From contig JAUNUY010000002.1 of NCBI GenBank assembly GCA_030537935.1, positions 236,651-300,650 on the forward strand: a DNA stretch of 64,000 bases, written 5' to 3'. Shown piece after piece: positions 43,400-50,220 of this stretch (positions are counted from its first letter, which is position 1; each line of letters opens with the position of its first letter). Made by a program: the position numbers and the translations under genes. The notes under the pieces were generated by a model. The model saw only the letters and a program-made list of their open reading frames with translations. It did not search any database and had not been told where the DNA came from. Origin of the DNA: Eubacteriales bacterium (GTDB lineage: Bacteria; Bacillota; Clostridia; Lachnospirales; Lachnospiraceae).

Positions 43400-44459
43400 T
43401 GACCTTTTTCCCTTCTATCTCATTTGCATATCGCTCCATCCGGCGACGAATAACTGCCGGCGGTTCCACTTCCGGTGCCTGTTCATGTAAGAGCCAACTC
43501 TTCACGTAATGCGTCTCGCTGACCTTAAACATGGGCGGTTCCTGCTCGAAGTCGATTTTCATCGCATAGGGATTCCGCGGTGCGAACGGATCGCCCTTCG
43601 GTGGGTCAATCAAATTGGGCGGACTGCCCACAATCGCATGTAACGGTTCCTCCTTGGAACTCGCCAAATCCGGCATGGAAGAGAGCAGCCCCCATGTATA
43701 AGGATGACGTGGGCTGTAGAAGATTTCATCCGCCGTTCCGATTTCCAGAATTTTTCCGCTGTACATCACGGCCACGCGATCCGCTACATTGGCTACAACG
43801 CCCAAATCATGTGTGATGAAGATGATGGATGTCCCCATCTTCTTTTGAATCCGTTTGAGCAGCTCCAGAATCTGCGCTTGAATCGTTACGTCCAATGCCG
43901 TCGTCGGTTCATCCGCAATTAAGACCTTCGGTTGCCCCGCCAACGCAATGGCGATGACTACACGCTGACGCATACCGCCGGAAAATTCATGCGGATACTG
44001 ATGATAACGCATCTCCGGCATGGCAATATCCACCAATGTCAAAAGACGGATGGCTTCCGCCTTTGCTTCCGCCCGCTTCAAGCCACGATGCTTCATGATG
44101 ACTTCCCGAATCTGATGACCGATTTTCATCGTCGGATTTAACGACGTCATCGGATCTTGGAAAATCATGGCAATCTCTTTGCCCCGGATAACACTCATTT
44201 CTTTGTCGCTCAGGGGAATCAAATCCCGACCTTCAAAGTTGATGCTGCCGCCCGCATAAATACCGTTTCCCTTGGGAATCAGCTTCATGACGGCATTCGT
44301 CGTGACGCTCTTCCCGGAACCGGACTCGCCGACGATAGCCAGCGTTTCACCACGATGTAAATCGAAAGACACACCGCGAACCGCATGCACTACGCCCGCA
44401 TAAGTATTAAAATTAATCTCTAAATCTTTTACACTTAAGATAATATCGTCCATATTCAC
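43392..44459 (-). CDS. oppD: Oligopeptide ABC importer ATPase OppD
   Basis: 355 residues. Walker A GESGSGKSV, Q-loop FQDPMTSLNPTMK, signature FSGGMRQR, Walker B VLIADEPTTALD and FITHDLGVVA. The C-terminal region has HPYTWGLLSSMPDL and GDPFAPRNPYAM; it lacks the cysteines seen in many OppD tails, as in the AmiE-like branch of Gram-positives. It couples ATP hydrolysis to peptide uptake. It begins two bases after the OppC stop and overlaps OppF. Confidence 0.95.
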   Translation of the reverse strand: MNMDDIILSVKDLEINFNTYAGVVHAVRGVSFDLHRGETLAIVGESGSGKSVTTNAVMKLIPKGNGIYAGGSINFEGRDLIPLSDKEMSVIRGKEIAMIFQDPMTSLNPTMKIGHQIREVIMKHRGLKRAEAKAEAIRLLTLVDIAMPEMRYHQYPHEFSGGMRQRVVIAIALAGQPKVLIADEPTTALDVTIQAQILELLKRIQKKMGTSIIFITHDLGVVANVADRVAVMYSGKILEIGTADEIFYSPRHPYTWGLLSSMPDLASSKEEPLHAIVGSPPNLIDPPKGDPFAPRNPYAMKIDFEQEPPMFKVSETHYVKSWLLHEQAPEVEPPAVIRRRMERYANEIEGKKVNG

Positions 44460-44461
44460 CC

Positions 44462-45379
44462 CTACTTCCGCTGTTTCGGATCCAGTGCATCGCGCAGGCC
44501 GTCGCCGACCGCATTAAATGCAAAGATGGTCAGTGAAATCGCCAGCGCCGGTGCGAACAGACGCCAGGGATAGATACTTAATGCCGTTCGGCCCTCACTC
44601 GCCATCGTACCCCATGACGGGAACGGCAGCTGAATGCCCAGACCCAGATAACCCAGGAAGGACTCCGTGAAAATGGCCGACGGAATGGTCAACATCATGG
44701 TGACGATAATTGACCCCATGATGTTCGGTATCAAATGTTTGAAAATGATGTGCAGAGACGAAGCCCCCATGACACGGGACGCCATGACGAATTCGTTGTT
44801 TTTAATGGTTAAAATCTCGCCCCGCACGATACGTGCCATATTAATCCAGCCCGTAATGGTCAAGGCCACGATCATGGGCAACATACCCTGTTTCATAACG
44901 ACCAGCAGCAGAATAACGATAAGCAGGTAGGGTACGGCAGATAAAATGTCCACGATACGCATCATCACGTTATCCACGCGACCGCCTTTGAAACCGGCAA
45001 CAGAACCATAAATCACGCCGATAACAACATCAACCGCCGCCGCCACGACACCGATAAACAGGGATACGCGCGCACCGTACCAAAGTCGGGTAAAGACGTC
45101 ACGTCCGAGCTCATCCGTACCGAGCCAGTTGGTCCCGTTCGGTTTCGCGTTAAAGTTGCCCAACATGTCCGAATAGGAAAACGGACGCATCATGGGGCCG
45201 AAAATAGCAAAAAGGATAATCAAAAATAACATCACGCCGCCAAAAACGGCCAGCTTATTTTTGAAAAAACGCAGTCGAACTTCCTTCCAAAAGCTGATGG
45301 GCGTTTCGGCAAGTTTTTCCGAATCTTGCCGGCGAATACCGACAATTTCAAAATCTTCCGCTTTAAATTTATCGCTCAT
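44462..45379 (-). CDS. oppC: Oligopeptide ABC importer permease OppC
   Basis: 305 residues, six membrane helices. The N-terminal cytoplasmic extension (about 45 residues) leads into FKNKLAVFGGVMLFLIILFA. The family motif NWLGTDELGRDVFTRLWYGA is complete, and the EAA loop (NNEFVMASRVMGASSLHIIF) contacts OppD/F. The C-terminal FAFNAVGDGLRDALDPK is characteristic of OppC. It starts with TAATG overlap on the OppB stop. It forms the peptide channel with OppB. Confidence 0.95.
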   Translation of the reverse strand: MSDKFKAEDFEIVGIRRQDSEKLAETPISFWKEVRLRFFKNKLAVFGGVMLFLIILFAIFGPMMRPFSYSDMLGNFNAKPNGTNWLGTDELGRDVFTRLWYGARVSLFIGVVAAAVDVVIGVIYGSVAGFKGGRVDNVMMRIVDILSAVPYLLIVILLLVVMKQGMLPMIVALTITGWINMARIVRGEILTIKNNEFVMASRVMGASSLHIIFKHLIPNIMGSIIVTMMLTIPSAIFTESFLGYLGLGIQLPFPSWGTMASEGRTALSIYPWRLFAPALAISLTIFAFNAVGDGLRDALDPKQRK

Positions 45380-46305
45380 TACTTGCCTCCTTTCAGCTTA
45401 ATCCGGGGATCGATGAACCCGTAAAGAATATCCACAATAAGGATCGCCGAAAGCAAGATGATGCTATAGAACACGGTCGTACCCATGATGACCGGATAAT
45501 CCCGATTGGTGATGGATGTTACAAAATATTTGCCGAGCCCCGGAATACCGAAAATATTTTCGATGATGACCGAACCCGTAATAATGGCCGCCGTCAGCGG
45601 ACCTAAATACGTCACGACCGGCATAACGGCATTACGCAACGCATGACGGAATACAACACGCTTGCCCGGCATACCCTTGGCGATGGCCAACTTCACATGC
45701 TCCGAATTCATCTGCTCCAGCATACTGGATCGCGTCAACTTGGCAATGTATGCCATGGGTGACAGCGACAGCGTGATGGCCGGCAACAGAGAATAGCTGA
45801 AAGATTGCCAACCGCCAATCGGAAACACGTTCAACTTGATGGCGAACAGATATTGTAAAATTGACGCCATAATGAAACTCGGCACGGAAATGCCCAATAC
45901 CGCCAATACGTTCATGGTATAGTCCTGCCACTTATTGTGATGCAACGCCGCAACGGTACCGACCAAAAGACCGATGGATACCGCCAGGAGAATGGCCTCT
46001 ACGCCCAGCAATGCAGATACGGGGAAGCCTTCACCAATCATCTGATTCGTTGTAATGTAGCGATGCTTCATTGACGTACCGAAGTTAAAGTGCAGAATAT
46101 CGACCAGATAGTCCTTAAACTGAATATACCACGGATTGTCGAGTCCATACGCTTCATTCAACGTTTGCAATATTTTTTCCGGTATCGCTTTCTCTTGAGA
46201 AAAAGGGCTGCCCGGGGCTATTCTCATCAAAAAGAAGGTCACCGTGATGATGATGAATATCGTCACCAAGATGGCAAATACTCTTTTTAAGATATATCTT
46301 CTCAT
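45379..46305 (-). CDS. oppB: Oligopeptide ABC importer permease OppB
   Basis: 308 residues, six membrane helices. N-terminal pattern RYILKRVFAILVTIFIIITV then FFLMRIAPGSPF, followed by YGLDNPWYIQFKDYLVDIL and FNFGTSM, typical for OppB. The EAA loop includes EHVKLAIAKGMPGKRVVF. C-terminal FIDPRIKLKGGK matches the family end. ATG at 46305 follows GGAGGAG; a longer reading frame upstream has no site. Two long hairpins separate it from oppA. Confidence 0.95.
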   Translation of the reverse strand: MRRYILKRVFAILVTIFIIITVTFFLMRIAPGSPFSQEKAIPEKILQTLNEAYGLDNPWYIQFKDYLVDILHFNFGTSMKHRYITTNQMIGEGFPVSALLGVEAILLAVSIGLLVGTVAALHHNKWQDYTMNVLAVLGISVPSFIMASILQYLFAIKLNVFPIGGWQSFSYSLLPAITLSLSPMAYIAKLTRSSMLEQMNSEHVKLAIAKGMPGKRVVFRHALRNAVMPVVTYLGPLTAAIITGSVIIENIFGIPGLGKYFVTSITNRDYPVIMGTTVFYSIILLSAILIVDILYGFIDPRIKLKGGK

Positions 46306-46354
46306 ACTCTCCTCCAAAATCACAAGAATACGCCGTCAGCCATATAGCAACGTT

Positions 46355-46399
46355 GCCATATCGTATAATACGAAATGTTTCCGTATCATACGATATGGC
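46355..46399 (-). repeat. Long hairpin between oppA and oppB
   Basis: Arms 46355-46372 and 46382-46399 pair over 18 bases with one mismatch around an ~9-base loop. It is one of two hairpins that could stabilise the oppA message end or attenuate read-through. Confidence 0.65.
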
Positions 46400-46428
46400 A
46401 GTATTCACTGTGATACACCACGGAATAA

Positions 46429-46460
46429 TTACGTTCAGCAACAAATGTTGCTGAACGTAA
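46429..46460 (-). terminator. Perfect 14-bp hairpin after oppA (partial terminator/attenuator)
   Basis: Arms 46429-46442 and 46447-46460 pair perfectly around AAAT, only about 12 bases past the oppA stop. No long T run follows, so partial termination giving excess binding protein is likely. Confidence 0.65.
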
Positions 46461-46471
46461 AGATCTCCGAA

Positions 46472-48085
46472 TTATTTCAATTTCACGTCCTTGATGTACA
46501 GGTTACCCAACAGGGTAATATTCAGCTGATCCACCGTATCCTGTATCACCGTATTTACCGTGCCGAAGTACACCGGAATGGCCGGCATGTCTGCCATGAT
46601 GATGGCCTCTGCCTCTTTCAGTAACGCATCACGCTTGTTCAAATCGTCAAAGTGTTTGTTTGCTTCTCCAATCTTCGCGTTGAACTCGTCGGAATGCCAG
46701 TACGTCATGTTGTCTTCACCGTCTTCATACATATACATGTTCAAGAAGTCGGCCGGGTCCGTAAAGTCGGCTACCCATCCCAGACGTCCAATCTGGTAAT
46801 TTCCTTCTTTCAGCGTATCGAGGTAAACTTTCCACTCTTCGTTGCTGATTTCCGCATTGATGCCCAGATTCTTCTTCCAGTTTTCCTGTACCGCCTGTGC
46901 AATCTTTTGATGCCCTTCATTCGTGTTGTACTTTACTTGTACCGTCACGTCTTCCGGCTTGTTAATTCCTAATTCCTTCATGCCCAGCTCAAGTTCCTTC
47001 TTTGCTTCTTCGACATCATTGTCTTTGAAGTATTCAGACTTGAATTGTGGTATTATACCCGTAGCCGGAATCTGATTACCTTTTGCTACGTTATCGATGA
47101 TGTTCTGACGGTCAATTGCAAGTGCCAAGGCTTTTCTCATATGAACGTTGCCCATAATCGGATCCTTGGTGTTGACCTTGTACCAGTAAATCTGCGTGTT
47201 CGGGAACTGCTTGTATTCCGGCAATCCCTTCGCTTCATCCATCTTATCCGTCGGAACGCTGTGTGCCGGAGAGCCGACAAAATCCAAGTCCTTGGCTTTG
47301 AACTTCTCGTATACGGTGTTCTCATCTTCAATGATGGCAATCTTTACCGTATCAATCTGAACGTCTTTCGCATTGATGTAGTTGTCGTTCTTCTTCAGAA
47401 CGATTTCCTTGCCCAAATCATAGGATTCCAGCTTATATGCACCGGAGCCGATGTAGGTTTCGGGCTTGTTGAACCATTCTTTACCGTTTGCTTCAATTAC
47501 TTTTTTGTCGACTACGCTGTATACCGGATAAGCAACCGCCTCGTCAAAGAAAGCATTTCCTTTTTCCAGGGTGACAACCAGCGTTTTGTCGTCCTTGGCT
47601 TCGATGCCGACTTCTTCCGCCTTGCCTTTACCTTCGTTATACGCCTGTGCGCCTTTGATAAAGTACAGTCGGTTCGCCTGACCTGATGCCGTTTCGGGAT
47701 TTAAGGTTCTGAGCCAGGAGTACTTATAGTCTTCCGCCTTAATCTCATCCCCGTTGGAGAATTTCAATCCGTCCTTCAAGGTAAAGGTCCACGTTACGAA
47801 GTCATCGCTGTGTTCTACCTTTTCCGCTGCATCCAAGCCCGCCGTTCCGTCTTTTTGAACGTAAGTCAGAGACTGGAATACCTGGTTGGCCAACAACGCG
47901 GATTGGTTATCGGACACAAGTGCCGGATCCAAATCGGGTATGTCCGAGGAGATGGAAATACGGAACACTTTTTCTCCATCCGCTTTCTTACCGCCGTCGC
48001 CGCCGCTGAAACCGCCACATCCCGTCAGCGCTGCAGATACGGCTACCACACCGGCCAGTGCTAAACTAAGCCATCTTTTCTTCAT
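46472..48085 (-). CDS. oppA: Oligopeptide-binding lipoprotein OppA
   Basis: 537 residues. Lipobox LTGC with Cys23 lipidated, then a Gly/Lys-rich linker. The family-5 pattern includes SSDIPDLDPALVSDNQSALL, WTFTLKDGLKFSNGDEIKAE and MRKALALAIDRQNII, typical for OppA/DppE of Gram-positives. It binds extracellular peptides for OppBCDF uptake. ATG at 48085 follows GAAAGGAG. It is the first gene of the operon with a promoter TAGACT-N17-TATAAT. Confidence 0.95.
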   Translation of the reverse strand: MKKRWLSLALAGVVAVSAALTGCGGFSGGDGGKKADGEKVFRISISSDIPDLDPALVSDNQSALLANQVFQSLTYVQKDGTAGLDAAEKVEHSDDFVTWTFTLKDGLKFSNGDEIKAEDYKYSWLRTLNPETASGQANRLYFIKGAQAYNEGKGKAEEVGIEAKDDKTLVVTLEKGNAFFDEAVAYPVYSVVDKKVIEANGKEWFNKPETYIGSGAYKLESYDLGKEIVLKKNDNYINAKDVQIDTVKIAIIEDENTVYEKFKAKDLDFVGSPAHSVPTDKMDEAKGLPEYKQFPNTQIYWYKVNTKDPIMGNVHMRKALALAIDRQNIIDNVAKGNQIPATGIIPQFKSEYFKDNDVEEAKKELELGMKELGINKPEDVTVQVKYNTNEGHQKIAQAVQENWKKNLGINAEISNEEWKVYLDTLKEGNYQIGRLGWVADFTDPADFLNMYMYEDGEDNMTYWHSDEFNAKIGEANKHFDDLNKRDALLKEAEAIIMADMPAIPVYFGTVNTVIQDTVDQLNITLLGNLYIKDVKLK

Positions 48086-48129
48086 ACTGAATCTCCTTTC
48101 GATATACCGTGTAAATAATGTACTTTCAT

Positions 48130-48158
48130 ATTATACGCTAAAGCTATAATTAAGTCTA
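48130..48158 (-). promoter_or_regulatory. oppA promoter, TAGACT-N17-TATAAT
   Basis: -35 TAGACT at 48153-48158 and consensus -10 TATAAT at 48130-48135 on the minus strand, 17-base spacer. Confidence 0.75.
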
Positions 48159-48408
48159 ATATATTTTACATTTCCGTGATTCCGCCGAATAATAAGTGTA
48201 TAATTTATCGTTTTTGTGCATATACATGAACACGTCTCCCGAAATGTACTGCGAAGCCGTTTTAAAACCCAATTTGTAAGGGCCTTCATATGGCATTCTT
48301 GACAGACAAGGAGCCGTCAAAAGACCATTCTCAGGCTGCCGAAAACCGACCTTTCGATGATGTTTTTGAAACAGTACAATTTTGTCGTCAATTTTTTCAC
48401 AATTTCTA
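48159..48408. other. Non-coding stretch between the oppA promoter and the small-RNA promoter
   Basis: An open frame on the minus strand crosses this region but also runs through the tRNA-Leu gene and has no start signal. I recognise no gene or RNA here. Confidence 0.5.
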
Positions 48409-48437
48409 TTGACAAGGACGCCCCGTCCCGTTAGAAT
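48409..48437 (+). promoter_or_regulatory. Promoter TTGACA-N17-TAGAAT of a candidate small RNA
   Basis: -35 TTGACA at 48409-48414 and -10 TAGAAT at 48432-48437, 17-base spacer. The predicted start is near 48444, with a terminator only about 60 bases downstream. Confidence 0.75.
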
Positions 48438-48443
48438 AGAGTT

Positions 48444-48507
48444 ATCATAAATCTTCTTTACTTCAACACAAACGGCTCTCTGATTATTCGGAGGGCTGTT
48501 TGTTTTA
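48444..48507 (+). ncRNA. Candidate small RNA (about 64 nt) with intrinsic terminator
   Basis: A strong promoter is followed by about 25 unstructured bases and a 16-bp hairpin (48468-48483 with 48488-48503, a few G-T pairs) ending in TTTTAT. There is no start codon in between. tRNA-Leu downstream has its own promoter, so this is a self-contained transcription unit. An attenuated leader is the alternative. Confidence 0.5.
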
Positions 48508-48521
48508 TCTATCGACGATAC

Positions 48522-48551
48522 TTGACGACGGACTTTGGTCCGTGCTATCAT
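48522..48551 (+). promoter_or_regulatory. tRNA-Leu(TAG) promoter, TTGACG-N18-TATCAT
   Basis: -35 TTGACG at 48522-48527 and -10 TATCAT at 48546-48551, placing transcription start at or next to the tRNA 5' end. Confidence 0.6.
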
Positions 48552-48559
48552 GGTGCAAT

Positions 48560-48639
48560 GCGGATGTGGCGGAATTGGTAGACGCGCCGGATTTAGGTTC
48601 CGGTGGGCAACCGTGGGAGTTCGAGTCTCTTCATCCGCA
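48560..48639 (+). tRNA. tRNA-Leu(TAG)
   Basis: 80 bases; acceptor GCGGATG/CATCCGC, anticodon loop ATTTAGG (TAG), T-loop TTCGAGT. CCA is not encoded. It is isolated from other tRNAs. Confidence 0.95.
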
Positions 48640-48720
48640 TCAACGGGAACCCGTCCTATGGTCATTCACGACCGTATGACGGGTCTTTTCTTATGCCTTT
48701 GTCTCGCCGTCCCGCACCGT

Positions 48721-49719
48721 TTAATCCGGCTTTCCCTTCATGCTCTTTTGCAGGGATTCCGGCTCTTTAAACGCCGGTAAATCATAGGCGATAAGCTCAC
48801 GCCCATCCAGATTTTCGGCGAATAAATCGCATTGATATATCTGGGGATTCTCATACGTTTTGAAATAATAGATGCCCTTCGTTGCATTAATACAAGCGGA
48901 GTATGTCGTGATATCCCATTGATGTGTCGGTGTCATGACGGACCCCTTCAGCATTTTCACGGCATCGAGAATATGGAATACCTGCATCATATTTTTATCC
49001 CGGTTCTCCAAGGCGGCAGAAGTATTTTTATAAAATGCCGCTCTGACGAAACGGGACATCGGTGAAGCGTCCCCGGGCAAACCGACGCTTCCCAGTCCTT
49101 GACCGTAAGGTGTCGGAGCCGTTGATCGTAATAACGTGCTCGACGGATTCATCACTTGCAAATTTGCATAGTTTTCAATGTTTACAAGATGGTGCGGAAA
49201 CGGCGGATTGTTCGTCAATACACCCGTCGGATTATCATAAATGTGCAAACCGTCCGTCCGGGGCTCCAATACGAGACATTGCTCCTTATCCGCAAGAATA
49301 AAATGCAGGGGCGCCAACGGTACCTCTTCCTTAAAAGGCTCATTGATTAAGTGGCAAGATTTTAAAAATCCTTCGGCTTCATGAATATTGCGAAACCTCG
49401 TTAAAATATACGGAATCAATTCAAAAGGCGTCAGTGAGACACCGTCTCCCCCTCGATCTCCGTACGTCGCATTCTCGGGAAAATTCAGACCGGCCATTGT
49501 CAATCCATATTCATTGGCCGCTTCCGCATACAAGGGCATCCCGTCCATCACGGTTGCCATCCCGATTAAAGCATAATGGCTTTCTCCTTGTTCGGCATAC
49601 CGCCATGACCAGGGATAATTTCTCGGCGTAACGACCAGCTGCTCCCCGAAGGAGCATTCAATATCCATATTCCTACCGACAAAAAAATCATCGGATGCTA
49701 ATGTAAAAAATGTGCACAT
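48721..49719 (-). CDS. cbh: Choloylglycine hydrolase (bile salt hydrolase/penicillin V acylase family)
   Basis: 332 residues. It is an N-terminal nucleophile hydrolase: Met is removed to expose Cys2. Conserved active-site residues are Arg16 and Asp19 (VGRNMD), Asn79 (LTMAGLNF), Asn170/171 (VLTNNPPF) and Arg223 (PMSRFVRA). GIGLPGD-type SVGLPGDASPMSRF and YSACINATKGIYY closely follow clostridial bile salt hydrolases. It splits the amide bond of conjugated bile acids; penicillin V or acyl-homoserine lactone activity is possible. No signal peptide, so cytosolic. The start is fixed by the catalytic Cys2 although the ribosome site is weak. It is a monocistronic gene suggesting gut association. Confidence 0.93.
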   Translation of the reverse strand: MCTFFTLASDDFFVGRNMDIECSFGEQLVVTPRNYPWSWRYAEQGESHYALIGMATVMDGMPLYAEAANEYGLTMAGLNFPENATYGDRGGDGVSLTPFELIPYILTRFRNIHEAEGFLKSCHLINEPFKEEVPLAPLHFILADKEQCLVLEPRTDGLHIYDNPTGVLTNNPPFPHHLVNIENYANLQVMNPSSTLLRSTAPTPYGQGLGSVGLPGDASPMSRFVRAAFYKNTSAALENRDKNMMQVFHILDAVKMLKGSVMTPTHQWDITTYSACINATKGIYYFKTYENPQIYQCDLFAENLDGRELIAYDLPAFKEPESLQKSMKGKPD

Positions 49720-49948
49720 CTCATGTACCGCCCTTCCAAATGTCTCCTCGTTTTCACGCTCAAATATTGCATATAGACGGGCCGCTCCACCTCACCCATC
49801 CGTCACATGACTTCTCTGCAATCCGCTTATATCCCCGACGAAAAACACTGTAGTAACCGCCGGCATCGCCGGTGTAATAATTGCCCCTTTTACAAAAACG
49901 GTGTTGACGGGGAATCCCGTTCCCTCGCCAACACCATCTATTTCAAAT

Positions 49949-50218
49949 CTATACCCGCTCACCGGTCCGATTATCCTCTGCCGCTGCTATGAGTGCCGCC
50001 TTCTCCGCACGAGTCATCTGCTTGATTCGTGCTTCCCGTTGCATCGCCTCACGCTTCGTCTCGAATACCTCATGGTAGACCACTTCAACGGGCAGGCGTG
50101 CCCGGGTAAATTTGGCCCCTCGTCCGGCATTATGTATCCGTACACGACGGGTCAGGTCCGTTGTCCAGCCCGTATAAAACGTACCGTCCGCACAACGCAG
50201 AATATAGGTATAATTCAT
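49949..50218 (-). CDS. GIY-YIG domain protein (UPF0213/YhbQ-like)
   Basis: 89 residues. It begins MNYTYILRCADGTFYTGWTT, where YIL...YTG is the YIG half of the GIY-YIG signature, then DLTRRVRIHNAGRGAKFTRA and a C-terminal basic helix (FETKREAMQREARIKQ). This is the stand-alone UPF0213/YhbQ-YazA family of putative endonucleases; the role is unknown, perhaps in DNA repair. It starts two bases after the glgP stop and is therefore the last gene of the ileS-glgP run. Confidence 0.92.
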   Translation of the reverse strand: MNYTYILRCADGTFYTGWTTDLTRRVRIHNAGRGAKFTRARLPVEVVYHEVFETKREAMQREARIKQMTRAEKAALIAAAEDNRTGERV

Positions 50219-50220
50219 AC

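Noticed and set aside
48156..48665. Minus-strand frame of 169 codons before oppA
   Set aside because: It runs through the whole tRNA-Leu gene and the small-RNA terminator, lacks a start signal and resembles no protein I know. A fragment of an old gene in its last third cannot be fully excluded.
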